This document shows, one piece after another, positions 45,154-53,885 of a DNA stretch of 64,000 bases. This DNA comes from Effusibacillus consociatus (GTDB lineage Bacteria; Bacillota; Bacilli; Tumebacillales; Effusibacillaceae), in assembly GCF_042652925.1 (NCBI RefSeq), contig NZ_JBHSHC010000106.1, positions 1 to 64,000 on the forward strand. The letters are read 5' to 3'. The position numbers and the translations under genes are program-made. The notes beneath the pieces were generated by a model. It saw only the letters and a program-made list of their open reading frames with translations, did not search any database and was not told the origin of the DNA. The first letter of the stretch is position 1. Every line of letters starts with the position of its first letter.

Positions 45154-45539
45154 TGACTGTTCGTTATCTGTCCGTACAACATATTGTCGCAATCAATGTA
45201 TCAACAATCCAGCGATATAGCCCGTCCGAGCAGATCGGCATTAAAAGCGAATCCCTTTTGGAATCGGCGGTATACCGTCCCCAACAATCTGCTTTCGGTG
45301 AGGATGCCTACCCAACGATCTTCGAGAAAGCCGCCGCATTATTTGAATCACTTGGCCAGAATCATGCGTTTCAAAACGCCAACAAACGAACAGCTTTCAC
45401 GGCCATGGTGATGTTTCTGCGATACAACGGATATTTCTTCAAAATGGAGCAAAAACAGGCGGAGGATTTCACGGTTGCGATGGTGGAGCATGAATACAGC
45501 TTTGAGCGTCTCGTGGAAATCATCAAAAATCATTCATAA
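45153..45539 (+). CDS. doc: Doc-type (Fic fold) toxin
   Basis: Doc kinases inactivate EF-Tu by phosphorylation. The 128-residue protein has the motif HAFQNANKRTAFTAMVMFL near residues 69-87, the Doc variant of HPFxxGNKR, and an N-terminal segment LSVQHIVAIN typical of death-on-curing proteins. It is coupled to the upstream antitoxin and followed by a terminator. The EF-Tu target is family knowledge. Confidence 0.88.
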   Translation: MTVRYLSVQHIVAINVSTIQRYSPSEQIGIKSESLLESAVYRPQQSAFGEDAYPTIFEKAAALFESLGQNHAFQNANKRTAFTAMVMFLRYNGYFFKMEQKQAEDFTVAMVEHEYSFERLVEIIKNHS

Positions 45540-45622
45540 TGAATACTAGCGCTTGGACAAGACCGGTATTTCCGGACGTAGGAGAACGGCTGTTGGATTC
45601 GCGCACCATCTATTTATTAGTG

Positions 45623-45659
45623 CGGATTTTCCGTTTTTGCGGAAAGTCCGTCTTTTTTC
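45623..45659 (+). terminator. Terminator after the toxin gene
   Basis: CGGATTTTCCG/CGGAAAGTCCG stem with a TTTTTG loop, followed by TCTTTTTTC. Confidence 0.8.
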
Positions 45660-45759
45660 TTTAGGCATGATCGCAGCTCGAGCGGATCTGTAGTTATGAA
45701 TAAACGGTCTTACGGTAAAAATAATCTGTAGACCTTCCTTGGTAAGGATTGACGTTAGT

Positions 45760-46394
45760 ATGACGCGTATAAGCAAAACTCAACTGTTTGCTCTTATCAT
45801 GTTGTTTGAGATCGGGAGTACGACGCTCTTTGCATTGGGAATTGACGCAAAGCAGGACGCATGGATCGCGATTCTGATCGCGATGCTCGTAGGCTTTATT
45901 CTGCTATGGATCTATATGAAAATCCAAAGCTATTACCCGGACAAAAATTTTGTTGATATTCTGATTGAGACTTTGGGGAAGCCGATTGCCGCACCTTTGA
46001 TCATCCTCTACGCTTTCTATTTTTTGTTGATATCCTTTCAAAATTCCCGTGAATTTGGTGACCTGATTGTCATGATCTTTCTCCCCACCACACCGCTGGT
46101 GGTTATTCTCGCCGTTTCCATGCTTACTACCGTTTATATCCTTTGTTTGGGATACGAAGTGTTCGCTCGCACAAGCGAAATCATGCTTCCAGTTGTTTTA
46201 TTTTTTATTATCGGTTGCGTTACTTATGAGGTGGATAAACGTGTCCGATCTAAATGCATTAAAAGAAGCCGGTGTGCTTCCAAGCGTTCGGCATCACAGG
46301 CGGATTATTGTATACGGTAATCCTCGCATTCATTCTGCTGTATAACGTCGTGTTGTATGTTGTAAAGATTCTGACACAGAGAAGGAAAAACTGA
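45760..46394 (+). pseudogene. Germinant receptor B subunit (GerAB/GerKB), truncated and frameshifted
   Basis: The N-terminal ~165 residues are a good GerAB-type membrane protein (MTRISKTQLFALIMLFEIGS, then five helices; intact members have about 365 residues and ten). After FFIIGCVTYEVD the reading frame degenerates, and a different frame gives FGITGGLLYTVILAFILLYN and a basic end at 46394. An internal deletion plus frameshift is inferred. The remnants of subunits A and C lie on the other strand immediately after. Confidence 0.7.
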
Positions 46395-46419
46395 CAGTTC
46401 TTCTTCGGGAGGATAAGTG

Positions 46420-46690
46420 GGACCTTGCTTTAACTGTGTCGTTCTAAGAGTTACATTTGCGTTTACGGTATATTCAACCTTAGGAAACAAATCACTCCAC
46501 TTGTCTTTGATTTCGTTCCACTTGCCGGGGTATTTTTTATTCAACGCACTTCCAAAACGCAAAATATCGGACTTGAACTCTTTTTGTGCTTTATCAACAG
46601 TCTTTCGTAGTTCTTTTTCGATTACCTGTTTGTTTATTTCTTCCAATTGATTCAGATAATCAAGTCTTTCTTTTGGCTCGCTCTTCTTCC
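46420..46690 (-). pseudogene. Germinant receptor C subunit (GerAC), C-terminal fragment
   Basis: Only the last ~75 residues of a Ger(x)C lipoprotein remain: KAQKEFKSDILRFGSALNKK, then KWNEIKDKWSDLFPKVEYTV and NANVTLRTTQL, all diagnostic of the GerAC C-terminal domain. Past that the frame runs antisense into the gerAB remnant. No lipoprotein signal or N-terminal domain is present. Confidence 0.75.
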
Positions 46691-47067
46691 GCCTTTTTTA
46701 GTTCTTGAATGATTTCGGGATTCGCGATCCCTTCAATATATCCGATACATATAGATGTACGGGTTTGTTGCCCCAATGTGTATCTTTCAAACGTCAGATT
46801 CGGGTTTTTAATTTTTCTTCGAAGCAATGCAAGATTCACCTGAAGATTTTCAACAAATCCCTCACGAGGACCTCTCACCACAGACTCTGTATCCGGGTCT
46901 TGAACATTTCGTGCTTCGAAACCCTGTGTGCCGATTGTAAGAACGGTATCAAATCCGTCAACAAATAAAAGCCGTTTCACCGGATAAAATAGCTTCCGGT
47001 GTTAGTTTCTACATCTTTATAAATGGTGGAGTTATCTGCAACGTACTGTGCTGCTTCTTGCACCAAT
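46660..47067 (-). pseudogene. Germinant receptor A subunit (GerAA), N-terminal fragment
   Basis: The segment VDGFDTVLTIGTQGFEARNV, then VRGPREGFVENLQVNLALLR and YIEGIANPEIIQEL is the N-terminal soluble domain of GerAA. Just upstream the preceding part (EAILSGETAFI) is in another frame, and VQEAAQYVADNSTIYKDVET earlier. The membrane half is missing; it fuses out of frame to the GerAC fragment. Confidence 0.75.
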
Positions 47068-47229
47068 GTTTTTTCCTCTGGATTTCAGATGGAAATATTT
47101 CTGGATCTTGTCAAACAAGCAGCAGTCACCCCAAAATTCTTACCGTTTGCCGTATTATTTGTAAAAAAATAGGGGGCGAAATGCAAGGCTCCGAATGAGC
47201 GATAGGGGATAAGGCGGAAGGGTTCGTAA

Positions 47230-47264
47230 AGCCCCGGAAAAACAGATTCCGAGGCTCTTTTTCT
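47230..47264 (+). terminator. Intrinsic terminator
   Basis: AGCCCCGGAA/TTCCGAGGCT stem followed by CTTTTTC. What it serves on the plus strand is unclear. Confidence 0.55.
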
Positions 47265-47467
47265 TACAGTGACGTTCCGTATCTTTTGGTTTTTTTGTTG
47301 GTCACAGTTCTTCTCGTGTTTGGATGAGGTTCAATTGCAACAAAACGCGGACAAAACACGACCTCTACAAAAGCGGGTTGTTTGCAGGCTAATTCTTGGC
47401 AGCGCTGACAACGGTCTGCGCAATCATACAAGATTTCTATCTGCTCGGCTTCGAATACCCGGTGCAT
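47264..47467 (-). CDS. Cysteine-rich small protein of unknown function
   Basis: The 67-residue protein has C..C...C..C-type spacing in ILYDCADRCQRCQELACKQP plus another Cys in EVVFCPRF, suggesting metal binding. An excellent TAGGAGGTAATTTAAG site supports expression. The basic tail NTRRTVTNKKTKRYG could bind nucleic acid. No family is recognised. Confidence 0.55.
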   Translation of the reverse strand: MHRVFEAEQIEILYDCADRCQRCQELACKQPAFVEVVFCPRFVAIEPHPNTRRTVTNKKTKRYGTSL

Positions 47468-47690
47468 CTTAAATTACCTCCTACCCCAGGATTACTGGCT
47501 TATTTCTTGCTGTACCAGGAAAAATCCTTTTTTATATGTGAAAAAAACTGTGGTTTTATGATTTTGCACGGAGCAAAGGGCTAGCATACAAGCAATTTGT
47601 CCCAGAGCGCCGTATTTTATTGATTTTTGGCATCGAATTATGGTAAACTGGCATTCCATGCATCCCTGATAATTGGTGGTGCCCAGAACT

Positions 47691-48140
47691 ATGCAGCATG
47701 AATTGTATATGCGAGAAGCTCTTGCAGAAGCCCAAAAAGCGGCCGGGTGGGGAGAAGTTCCCATAGGAGCAGTAGTGGTTTATGACGGAAAAGTGATTGC
47801 CCGCGGACACAATATGAGGGAAACCTGGAAAGATCCGACTGCCCATGCCGAGATCCTGGCAATTCGGGAGGCTGGCCGTATTCTTGGCGGTTGGCGGCTC
47901 GTGGGATGTAAGTTGTATGTTACGTCAGAGCCTTGTCCGATGTGTGCGGGAGCCATCCTGTTGTCTCGTGTCGACGAGGTGGTGTTTGGGGCGAAGGAAC
48001 CGAAATTTGGCGCTGCCGGCTCGATCGTGAATCTCATCGAAACCGATGAATTTAACCATCGACCACAACTTACCTCTGGCATCATGGAAGAGGAGTGTGG
48101 TATGATACTGAAGGAGTTTTTTCAACAACGCCGAAAATAA
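47691..48140 (+). CDS. tadA: tRNA-specific adenosine deaminase TadA
   Basis: It deaminates A34 of tRNA-Arg(ACG) to inosine. The 149-residue protein has the zinc and proton-shuttle motif TAHAEILAI and the zinc cysteines in SEPCPMCAGAILLSRV. The start at 47691 (MQHELYMREALAEAQ) gives the family N-terminus. It lies directly before tRNA-Ser and the SRP RNA, as in Bacillus. Confidence 0.95.
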   Translation: MQHELYMREALAEAQKAAGWGEVPIGAVVVYDGKVIARGHNMRETWKDPTAHAEILAIREAGRILGGWRLVGCKLYVTSEPCPMCAGAILLSRVDEVVFGAKEPKFGAAGSIVNLIETDEFNHRPQLTSGIMEEECGMILKEFFQQRRK

Positions 48141-48148
48141 CGCAATCT

Positions 48149-48239
48149 GGAGAGGTGTCCGAGCTGGTCGAAGGAGCACGACTCGAAATCGTGTAGGCGG
48201 GGAACCGTCTCGTGGGTTCGAATCCCACCCTCTCCGCCA
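48149..48239 (+). tRNA. tRNA-Ser (CGA)
   Basis: Class II tRNA: acceptor GGAGAGG/CCTCTCC, anticodon stem CACGA/TCGTG around CTCGAAA (anticodon CGA), long variable arm, encoded CCA. The SRP RNA follows within two bases. Confidence 0.96.
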
Positions 48240-48240
48240 C

Positions 48241-48371
48241 GAGAGCCATCCGCTCAGACCGGGTCCTGTGCGACGGGAACTCCTGAACCGTGTCAGGTCC
48301 TGACGGAAGCAGCACTAAGGGAATCTTTCCGTGTGCCGCAGGGGTGCCTGGTCTGAACAGATGGCTTTCAA
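48241..48371 (+). ncRNA. ffs: Signal recognition particle RNA (4.5S/scRNA type)
   Basis: The conserved domain IV hairpin TCAGGTCCTGACGGAAGCAG with CACTAAGG is present, closed by the GGGTGCCTGG side. The ends GAGAGCCATC and GATGGCTTTC pair. About 130 nt. It is the RNA scaffold for Ffh. Downstream lies the dnaX gene. Confidence 0.93.
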
Positions 48372-48479
48372 CATGACCGTTCTTATGCTGAGGACGGTTT
48401 TTGCTTTATTATTCCTTTGTTTGTTGGTCTGTATATGGTAAGCTAGAAATAGCATGCTTATTATCTTAGGAGGGCTCAC

Positions 48480-50186
48480 ATGTCGTACATAGCCTTGTAC
48501 CGGGAATGGCGCCCGCAATCATTTGCAGACATGGTAGGCCAAGAACACGTTACGCGAACATTGCAAAACGCGCTAAGAACGAACAGGCTTGCTCATGCTT
48601 ATTTATTCTCGGGTCCAAGAGGAACAGGGAAAACAAGTTCGGCCAAAATTTTGGCTAAAGCGATCAACTGTGAGCACGGACCGACGGACGAGCCCTGTAA
48701 CGTTTGTGCGGCGTGCCGAGGTATAACAGCGGGTTCGATTATGGACGTCGTAGAAATTGACGCAGCTTCCAACCGCGGCGTGGATGAAATCCGGGATTTG
48801 CGGGAACAAGTGAAGTATGCACCGACAGAAGTCCGTTACAAAGTATACATTGTGGACGAAGTTCACATGCTGACGACAGAAGCGTTTAACGCGTTGTTAA
48901 AAACGTTGGAAGAGCCGCCCAAACATGTTGTGTTTATCTTGGCGACAACGGAGCCTCACAAGCTTCCGGCAACCATTATTTCGCGCTGTCAACGGTTCGA
49001 TTTCCGACGGATTGCAGGTCGACAGACGGTTGACCGGTTGCGGTATATTGCGGAGCAGAAACAAATTGAGGTCGATGATGACGCGTTGTGGATGGTAGCC
49101 CGTGCGGCAGAAGGCGGTATGCGGGACGCGTTGTCCATTTTTGACCAAGTGATATCATTTGGCGGCGATAAAGTAACAGTAGAGGCCGTTGTAACTTTAA
49201 TAGGCGGAGTTCGAACCGATACATTGGCTTCGATAGCACGATCTATAGCCAACAAGGAAATCCAGCAGGTACTGCGGTTGACCGGAGATTTGATTGATGA
49301 CGGGAGAGACGTGGTGCAAATCCTGCACGATTTAACCGTGTATTTCCGTGACCTTCTGATGTATAAAACAGTACCCGGGTTGGAAGAAATCCAAGATCGC
49401 ATACACTACGATAAGACGTTTCCCGAAGTGGCGGAGTTGTTCACCTCATCCCGATTGATCGCTTTGATTGACCAGATGACGGAAACGTCACAAGAAATGA
49501 AGTGGCACAGTCAAGGCCGTCTTTTGCTTGAAATGCTGCTGGTTCGTCTTTGCAAAACGGAATCATCGGATGTACAGGGCTTGCTTCGCCGGATTGAAGA
49601 GTTGGAACGCAAGGTGGAGCAAGGAGTTCCCGCAGCGCAACCTGGAATACGGACACAAGCAGCGCCTGCTGCGGCAAGTTTCAGCCAACCCGCCAAGCCG
49701 ATCCCGCCCGCCGAAAAAGAAGCTCCAGCCAAAGCGGCTCCCGAGGCAAAAGCCACGCCGTCTCCGACGCCAATCCCAGCCTCCCGCTCTATTGACAAAC
49801 TGCTGAAAAATCCGAGCCAAGAACGGTTTGAGAAAATTTCATCAGGCTGGAACCAAATCCTTGATGAAGTCAAGCGGCGCAAAATCACCGCTCAAGCATG
49901 GCTGTTGGATGGGGAACCTGCAGCGGTGGACAGCGGAAACGTGATTGTGGCTTTTAAAAATCAAATCCATCGGGACACCGTCATGAAGCCGATTCATAAA
50001 TCGGTCATCGACGAAGTACTGACGGAATATATGGGAGAACCGAGTTCACTGGTTGCGATCCTGCAATCCGAATGGAAGTCGTATAAACAGGAAGGGGCTG
50101 CCGAGTTAGCGGCCGCAAGTGAAAATTCTCTTGTGAACGACGTGATCAATTTGTTCGGGCAAGAAATTGTTGAGATTGAAGAGTAG
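48480..50186 (+). CDS. dnaX: DNA polymerase III subunits gamma/tau
   Basis: The clamp-loader ATPase of 568 residues has Walker A FSGPRGTGKTSSAKILAKA, a zinc module (C-x8-C-x2-C-x2-C in CEHGPTDEPCNVCAAC), Walker B VYIVDEVHML, and sensor 1 ILATTEPHKLP. A Pro/Ala-rich linker (about residues 390-440) joins the C-terminal tau domain. GGAGGGCTCAC precedes the ATG. It heads dnaX-ybaB-recR. Confidence 0.96.
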   Translation: MSYIALYREWRPQSFADMVGQEHVTRTLQNALRTNRLAHAYLFSGPRGTGKTSSAKILAKAINCEHGPTDEPCNVCAACRGITAGSIMDVVEIDAASNRGVDEIRDLREQVKYAPTEVRYKVYIVDEVHMLTTEAFNALLKTLEEPPKHVVFILATTEPHKLPATIISRCQRFDFRRIAGRQTVDRLRYIAEQKQIEVDDDALWMVARAAEGGMRDALSIFDQVISFGGDKVTVEAVVTLIGGVRTDTLASIARSIANKEIQQVLRLTGDLIDDGRDVVQILHDLTVYFRDLLMYKTVPGLEEIQDRIHYDKTFPEVAELFTSSRLIALIDQMTETSQEMKWHSQGRLLLEMLLVRLCKTESSDVQGLLRRIEELERKVEQGVPAAQPGIRTQAAPAAASFSQPAKPIPPAEKEAPAKAAPEAKATPSPTPIPASRSIDKLLKNPSQERFEKISSGWNQILDEVKRRKITAQAWLLDGEPAAVDSGNVIVAFKNQIHRDTVMKPIHKSVIDEVLTEYMGEPSSLVAILQSEWKSYKQEGAAELAAASENSLVNDVINLFGQEIVEIEE

Positions 50187-50198
50187 GAGGAAAACAGA

Positions 50199-50504
50199 AT
50201 GAAAAATATGAATCAGTTGATGAAACAAGCGAAGAAAATGCAGGAAGACCTGATGAAAGCGCAAGCAGCGTTAGGAGAAAAGACCGTGGAAGGAACCGCG
50301 GGCGGCGGTGCAGTCACTGTTGTGGTGACCGGTCACAAGCTGGTTAAATCGGTTACGATTAAGCCTGAAGTAGTGGATCCGGAAGATGTGGAAATGCTCC
50401 AGGACCTTGTCTTGGCCGCAGTAAATGATGCAATGAAAAAAGCGGATGAAATGTCACAAAAAGAGATGGGGCATCTCACCAAAGGACTGAATTTTCCATT
50501 CTAG
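50199..50504 (+). CDS. ybaB: YbaB/EbfC nucleoid-associated protein
   Basis: The 101-residue DNA-binding dimer starts MKNMNQLMKQAKKMQEDLMK and contains VEGTAGGGAVTVVVTGHKLV. It lies between dnaX and recR in nearly all bacteria. AGGAGGAAAACAGA precedes the ATG. Confidence 0.94.
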   Translation: MKNMNQLMKQAKKMQEDLMKAQAALGEKTVEGTAGGGAVTVVVTGHKLVKSVTIKPEVVDPEDVEMLQDLVLAAVNDAMKKADEMSQKEMGHLTKGLNFPF

Positions 50505-50528
50505 ATTTGCAGGTAGGGGAGAAACTGC

Positions 50529-51134
50529 ATGTTGTATTACCCGCAGCCGATTGCCGATTTGATTGACGGTTTCATGCTGCTGCCTGGAATCGGACCCAAA
50601 ACCGCTCAGCGACTCGCTTTTCATGTTCTTTCCATGAAAGAAGAGGACGTGATGGAGTTTGCGAAGGCGCTTGTGAATGCAAAAAGACACCTCCATTATT
50701 GTTCGCAGTGCTGCAACATTACGGATGTGGATCCCTGCCGCATATGCAGCGACCCGTCCCGAAACAGAGAACTTCTTTGTGTGGTACAAGACGCCAAAGA
50801 TGTTGTGGCGATGGAGAAGACTCGTGAATTTAACGGCCGTTATCATGTATTGCAGGGGGCAATTTCCCCGATGGAAGGGATCGGGCCGGATCAAATTCGG
50901 ATTCCGGAGCTGCTTCGCCGTCTGCAAGAGACGGATGTGAACGTCAATGAAGTGATCTTGGCGACCAACCCGAATGTGGAAGGGGAGGCAACCGCGATGT
51001 ATATTTCGCGTCTCCTGAAACCGGCAGGGATTAAGATCACCCGCATCGCACACGGACTTCCCGTAGGCGCCGACTTGGAATACGCAGATGAAGTGACCCT
51101 GTCCAAGGCGTTGGAAGGGCGTCGCGAAATATAA
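50529..51134 (+). CDS. recR: Recombination protein RecR
   Basis: With RecO and RecF it loads RecA at gaps. The 201-residue protein has the helix-hairpin-helix GIGPKTAQRLAFHVL, zinc finger CSQCCNITDVDPCRIC, and Toprim segment ILATNPNVEGEATAMYI. A structured hairpin begins 5 bp after the stop. Confidence 0.96.
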   Translation: MLYYPQPIADLIDGFMLLPGIGPKTAQRLAFHVLSMKEEDVMEFAKALVNAKRHLHYCSQCCNITDVDPCRICSDPSRNRELLCVVQDAKDVVAMEKTREFNGRYHVLQGAISPMEGIGPDQIRIPELLRRLQETDVNVNEVILATNPNVEGEATAMYISRLLKPAGIKITRIAHGLPVGADLEYADEVTLSKALEGRREI

Positions 51135-51138
51135 AAAA

Positions 51139-51200
51139 CCCCGTAAAGTGAAGTGAAGCTTTGCAGCAACACCGAGTACTTTACGGGGGCCCCGGAAAAA
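51139..51200 (+). ncRNA. Loop-E hairpin element, copy B (after recR)
   Basis: CCCCGTAAAGT (51139-51149) pairs over 11 bp with ACTTTACGGGG (51178-51188). Inside, GTGAAG faces CCGAGTAC, the AGTA/GA bulged-G (S-turn) pattern, around a GC-TTT-GC tip. The tail reads GGCCCCGG, and further GGACCCGG and GGGACCG blocks follow. Same family as the gyrB-gyrA and darA copies. There is no T run at its base, so it is not a plain terminator. Confidence 0.6.
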
Positions 51201-51251
51201 ACGGACCCGGAAAAGAATAAGGGACCGAAAAACAAGAAACAGTGCATCGAC

Positions 51252-51286
51252 AGTGACCCAGCCATCATGGCTGAGGTCACTTTTTA
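51252..51286 (+). terminator. Terminator of the dnaX-ybaB-recR unit
   Basis: AGTGACC..AGCCAT/ATGGCT..GGTCACT stem and T5 run. Confidence 0.85.
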
Positions 51287-51363
51287 ACAAATATGGAATA
51301 GTTCGGTTCGCTCCCGACTATACTCTAGTGTCACGAGTTTCGTAGAGTGCTAGGGGGAGGACA

Positions 51364-51639
51364 ATGAGTGGGAAACATTTTTGGAGCAAGTGGATGTTTT
51401 GGATGGAAGGAGAGAATAAGGAGGAACCTTCCGAAGAGGAGAAGTTCTTTGCCGAACTCCAGCAAGCACATAAAGAGTGGGTTCTCGCACAGCAGCGAAT
51501 CGATTTGTTGGCAGACCCCGAATTGATTGACCATGCGATTTTTGTTTTGGAAGCGGCGGAGAAAAAGTATAACTTTTATTTGCGGAAAGCCCGGGAAAAA
51601 GGCATTCGCGTGAACATTCCATATCCAAAAGCCATGTGA
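51364..51639 (+). CDS. yaaL: DUF2508 family protein (YaaL-like)
   Basis: The 91-residue helical protein contains the DUF2508 signature LADPELIDHAIFVLEAAEKK and YNFYLRKAREKGI. In Bacillus yaaL lies between recR and bofA, as here. GGGGGAGGACA precedes the ATG. Unknown function, conserved in spore-formers. Confidence 0.82.
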   Translation: MSGKHFWSKWMFWMEGENKEEPSEEEKFFAELQQAHKEWVLAQQRIDLLADPELIDHAIFVLEAAEKKYNFYLRKAREKGIRVNIPYPKAM

Positions 51640-51704
51640 TACAGAAAATGGTCTAGCTTGTCTGAGTGTCTCATAGGATACAGTAGGACAAGGAGGGAAA
51701 ACGG

Positions 51705-51974
51705 ATGAGCACGCTGCAAATCGCAGGATTGGCTTTGGGAGGATTGGTCGCAATTTATTTGCTGTCTCAGGTGGTTCGAGAGCCCGGCGGTATTGTGATC
51801 GGAATTGGGAAGGCACTATTGTTTGGGGTAATCGGTTTGTTCCTATTAAATTTGGCAGGTCAATACATCCAACTTCATATCCCGATTAATCCGTTGACTG
51901 CGTTATTGGTTGGACTTCTTGGCGTGCCGGGGCTGGCCGCTTTGATCGTGATCCAATTGTGGATTCTTGCGTAA
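51705..51974 (+). CDS. bofA: Pro-sigma-K processing inhibitor BofA family protein
   Basis: The 89-residue membrane protein has two to three helices and ends NPLTALLVGLLGVPGLAALI, the conserved BofA C-terminus. BofA holds the SpoIVFB protease inactive until engulfment signalling in the mother cell. AAGGAGGGAAAACGG precedes the ATG. Confidence 0.85.
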   Translation: MSTLQIAGLALGGLVAIYLLSQVVREPGGIVIGIGKALLFGVIGLFLLNLAGQYIQLHIPINPLTALLVGLLGVPGLAALIVIQLWILA

Positions 51975-52076
51975 GGTTCACCTGTTTTCCGACTTTTTCA
52001 TAGGATAGAGGTATAAAAACCTAGAGATTTGCCCTACACTGAATGCTAGATGAAAGAGTCGGAAAGTGGTGATTCG

Positions 52077-52265
52077 ATGAGTGAGAGTTCACAGACTCGC
52101 GTCTGTATCGTTTGCAGGGAACCCAAGTCCGAAGGGATTCGAATCTGGGAACAATTTGTATGCGTTTCTTGCGAGCGGGAAATCGTGCAAACAGACGTTG
52201 AAGACGAGAAGTACCCTTTTTATATTGAACGGATGAAAGGAATCTGGTTCGACATGATTTCGTAG
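52077..52265 (+). CDS. csfB: Anti-sigma-G factor Gin (CsfB)
   Basis: The 62-residue zinc protein has CIVCREPKSEGIRIW and CVSCEREIV, the two CxxC knuckles of Gin, which inhibits sigma-G (and sigma-E) during sporulation. AAAGTGGTG precedes ATG 52077. Location next to bofA matches Bacillus. Confidence 0.85.
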   Translation: MSESSQTRVCIVCREPKSEGIRIWEQFVCVSCEREIVQTDVEDEKYPFYIERMKGIWFDMIS

Positions 52266-52272
52266 AAATAGG

Positions 52273-52297
52273 AAAGCCACCCACCTGGGTGGCTTTT
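52273..52297. terminator. Bidirectional terminator between csfB and the malic enzyme gene
   Basis: AAAGCCACCC/GGGTGGCTTTT perfect stem with an ACCT loop. Confidence 0.8.
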
Positions 52298-52301
52298 CGG
52301 T

Positions 52302-53732
52302 TTAAAAGTTATTGTTGGAAGTGACGTCCCCACGGCGGGCGACACCGGTGTCATACGCAGCCTCGATTACCGCTTTCGACACAACCTCCGCCACTCGCTT
52401 GTTGAACACGGAAGGTATGATATAGTGCTCGGACAACTCTTCATCTGTCACAACCGAGGCAATCGCACGAGCTGCAGCTAACTTCATTTCTTCGTTAATG
52501 GTGCTTGCCCGACATTCGAGAGCACCTTTAAAGATCCCGGGGAAGCAGAGCACGTTGTTGATTTGGTTCGGATAATCGGAACGTCCGGTTGCCATTACCC
52601 GTACATACGGTTCCGCTTCTTCCGGATCAATTTCCGGATTGGGGTTCGCCATGGCAAAAACGATAGGATCTTTTGCCATCGATTTCAGATGCTCCACTTT
52701 CAGGACACCAGGTCCCGACAATCCGATAAACACATCCGCCCCTTGAATTGCGTCATCCAGAGTACCGGTCAGATTCAGCGGGTTGGTGTTTTTCGCATAC
52801 CAATCCCACATATTGTTATCATAATCCTGGTTTCGATTCAGAATCCCTACTCGGTCTACACCGATAATATTTTTCACACCAGCCGCAAGAACCATTTTGG
52901 AACAAGCGACACCTGCCGCTCCAATTCCGACAACGACAACCTTCAGATCTTTAAGACGCTTGCCCACTACTTTTGCTGCGTTGATCAAGCCGGCCAGAAG
53001 AACCACTGCCGTACCGTGCTGATCGTCATGGAATACGGGGATATCCAGTTCTTCTTTCAGACGTTCTTCAATTTCGAAACAACGCGGAGATGAGATGTCT
53101 TCCAGATTAATGCCGCCAAATGCTGGAGCAATTGCTTTCACAATCCGAACAATTTCATCAGGGTCTTTGGTGTCCAGACAAATCGGAAATGAATCGACAC
53201 CGGCAAATTGCTTAAACAGCATCGCTTTCCCTTCCATTACAGGCATCGCTGCATAAGGGCCGATGTCTCCCAGACCCAGTACCGCAGTACCATCGGAAAC
53301 TACGGCAACCGTGTTCCGTTTAATGGTCAACTGGAACGCCTTGGAAGGATCCTCATGAATCGCTTGGCAGACGCGCGCCACGTGCGGAGTATATACGCGG
53401 GACAGATCATCCCGGTTTTTCACTTTGATTTTAGGAGTAACTTCCACCTTGCCACCAATGTGCATCAAGAAGGTCCGGTCGGATACATTGATTACTTTAA
53501 TACCGGGAGCGGCATCCAGAGCATTGACGATTTTCTGTCCGTGTTCTCTGTCAAAAACGTTGATGTTTACGTCACGAATAACGGTTTCTTTCGATACCCG
53601 AATGACGTCGACCGCAATGATATCGCCGCCGGCTTCCCCTATTATCGAAGCAAGCTTGCCAAATGTAGTGCTCGAATTCTCCAATTCCAGACGAAAAATC
53701 AGGCTGAGCCCGACATTATGCTGCAGCGCCAT
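52302..53732 (-). CDS. NAD-dependent malic enzyme with N-terminal ACT domain
   Basis: It decarboxylates malate to pyruvate. Residues 1-80 form an ACT regulatory domain (LSLIFRLELENSSTTFGKLA). The malic domain follows, with SDGTAVLGLGDIGPYAAMPV, the metal-binding acid in DIPVFHDDQHGTAVVLLAGL, and the NAD fold VVVGIGAAGVACSKMVLAAG. 476 residues. GGGAGGCCTCACA precedes ATG 53732. The ACT fusion suggests small-molecule allostery. Alone on the minus strand here. Confidence 0.93.
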   Translation of the reverse strand: MALQHNVGLSLIFRLELENSSTTFGKLASIIGEAGGDIIAVDVIRVSKETVIRDVNINVFDREHGQKIVNALDAAPGIKVINVSDRTFLMHIGGKVEVTPKIKVKNRDDLSRVYTPHVARVCQAIHEDPSKAFQLTIKRNTVAVVSDGTAVLGLGDIGPYAAMPVMEGKAMLFKQFAGVDSFPICLDTKDPDEIVRIVKAIAPAFGGINLEDISSPRCFEIEERLKEELDIPVFHDDQHGTAVVLLAGLINAAKVVGKRLKDLKVVVVGIGAAGVACSKMVLAAGVKNIIGVDRVGILNRNQDYDNNMWDWYAKNTNPLNLTGTLDDAIQGADVFIGLSGPGVLKVEHLKSMAKDPIVFAMANPNPEIDPEEAEPYVRVMATGRSDYPNQINNVLCFPGIFKGALECRASTINEEMKLAAARAIASVVTDEELSEHYIIPSVFNKRVAEVVSKAVIEAAYDTGVARRGDVTSNNNF

Positions 53733-53885
53733 TGTGAGGCCTCCCAAATATCAATATAATTTTAATAAAAACATTGAGTCTATTTTACAAGTTCGCTGTA
53801 GTTGAAACAAGTCTATGGCACGATATAATTGAAGAAACCTACCGGTTGGTTTAATTTTTATAGTTCATTATTTGGAGGCGGTCGT

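Noticed and set aside
46305..46646. 113-codon frame as an intact gene
   Set aside because: Only its N-terminal two thirds match the GerAC end; the rest is antisense to the gerAB remnant.
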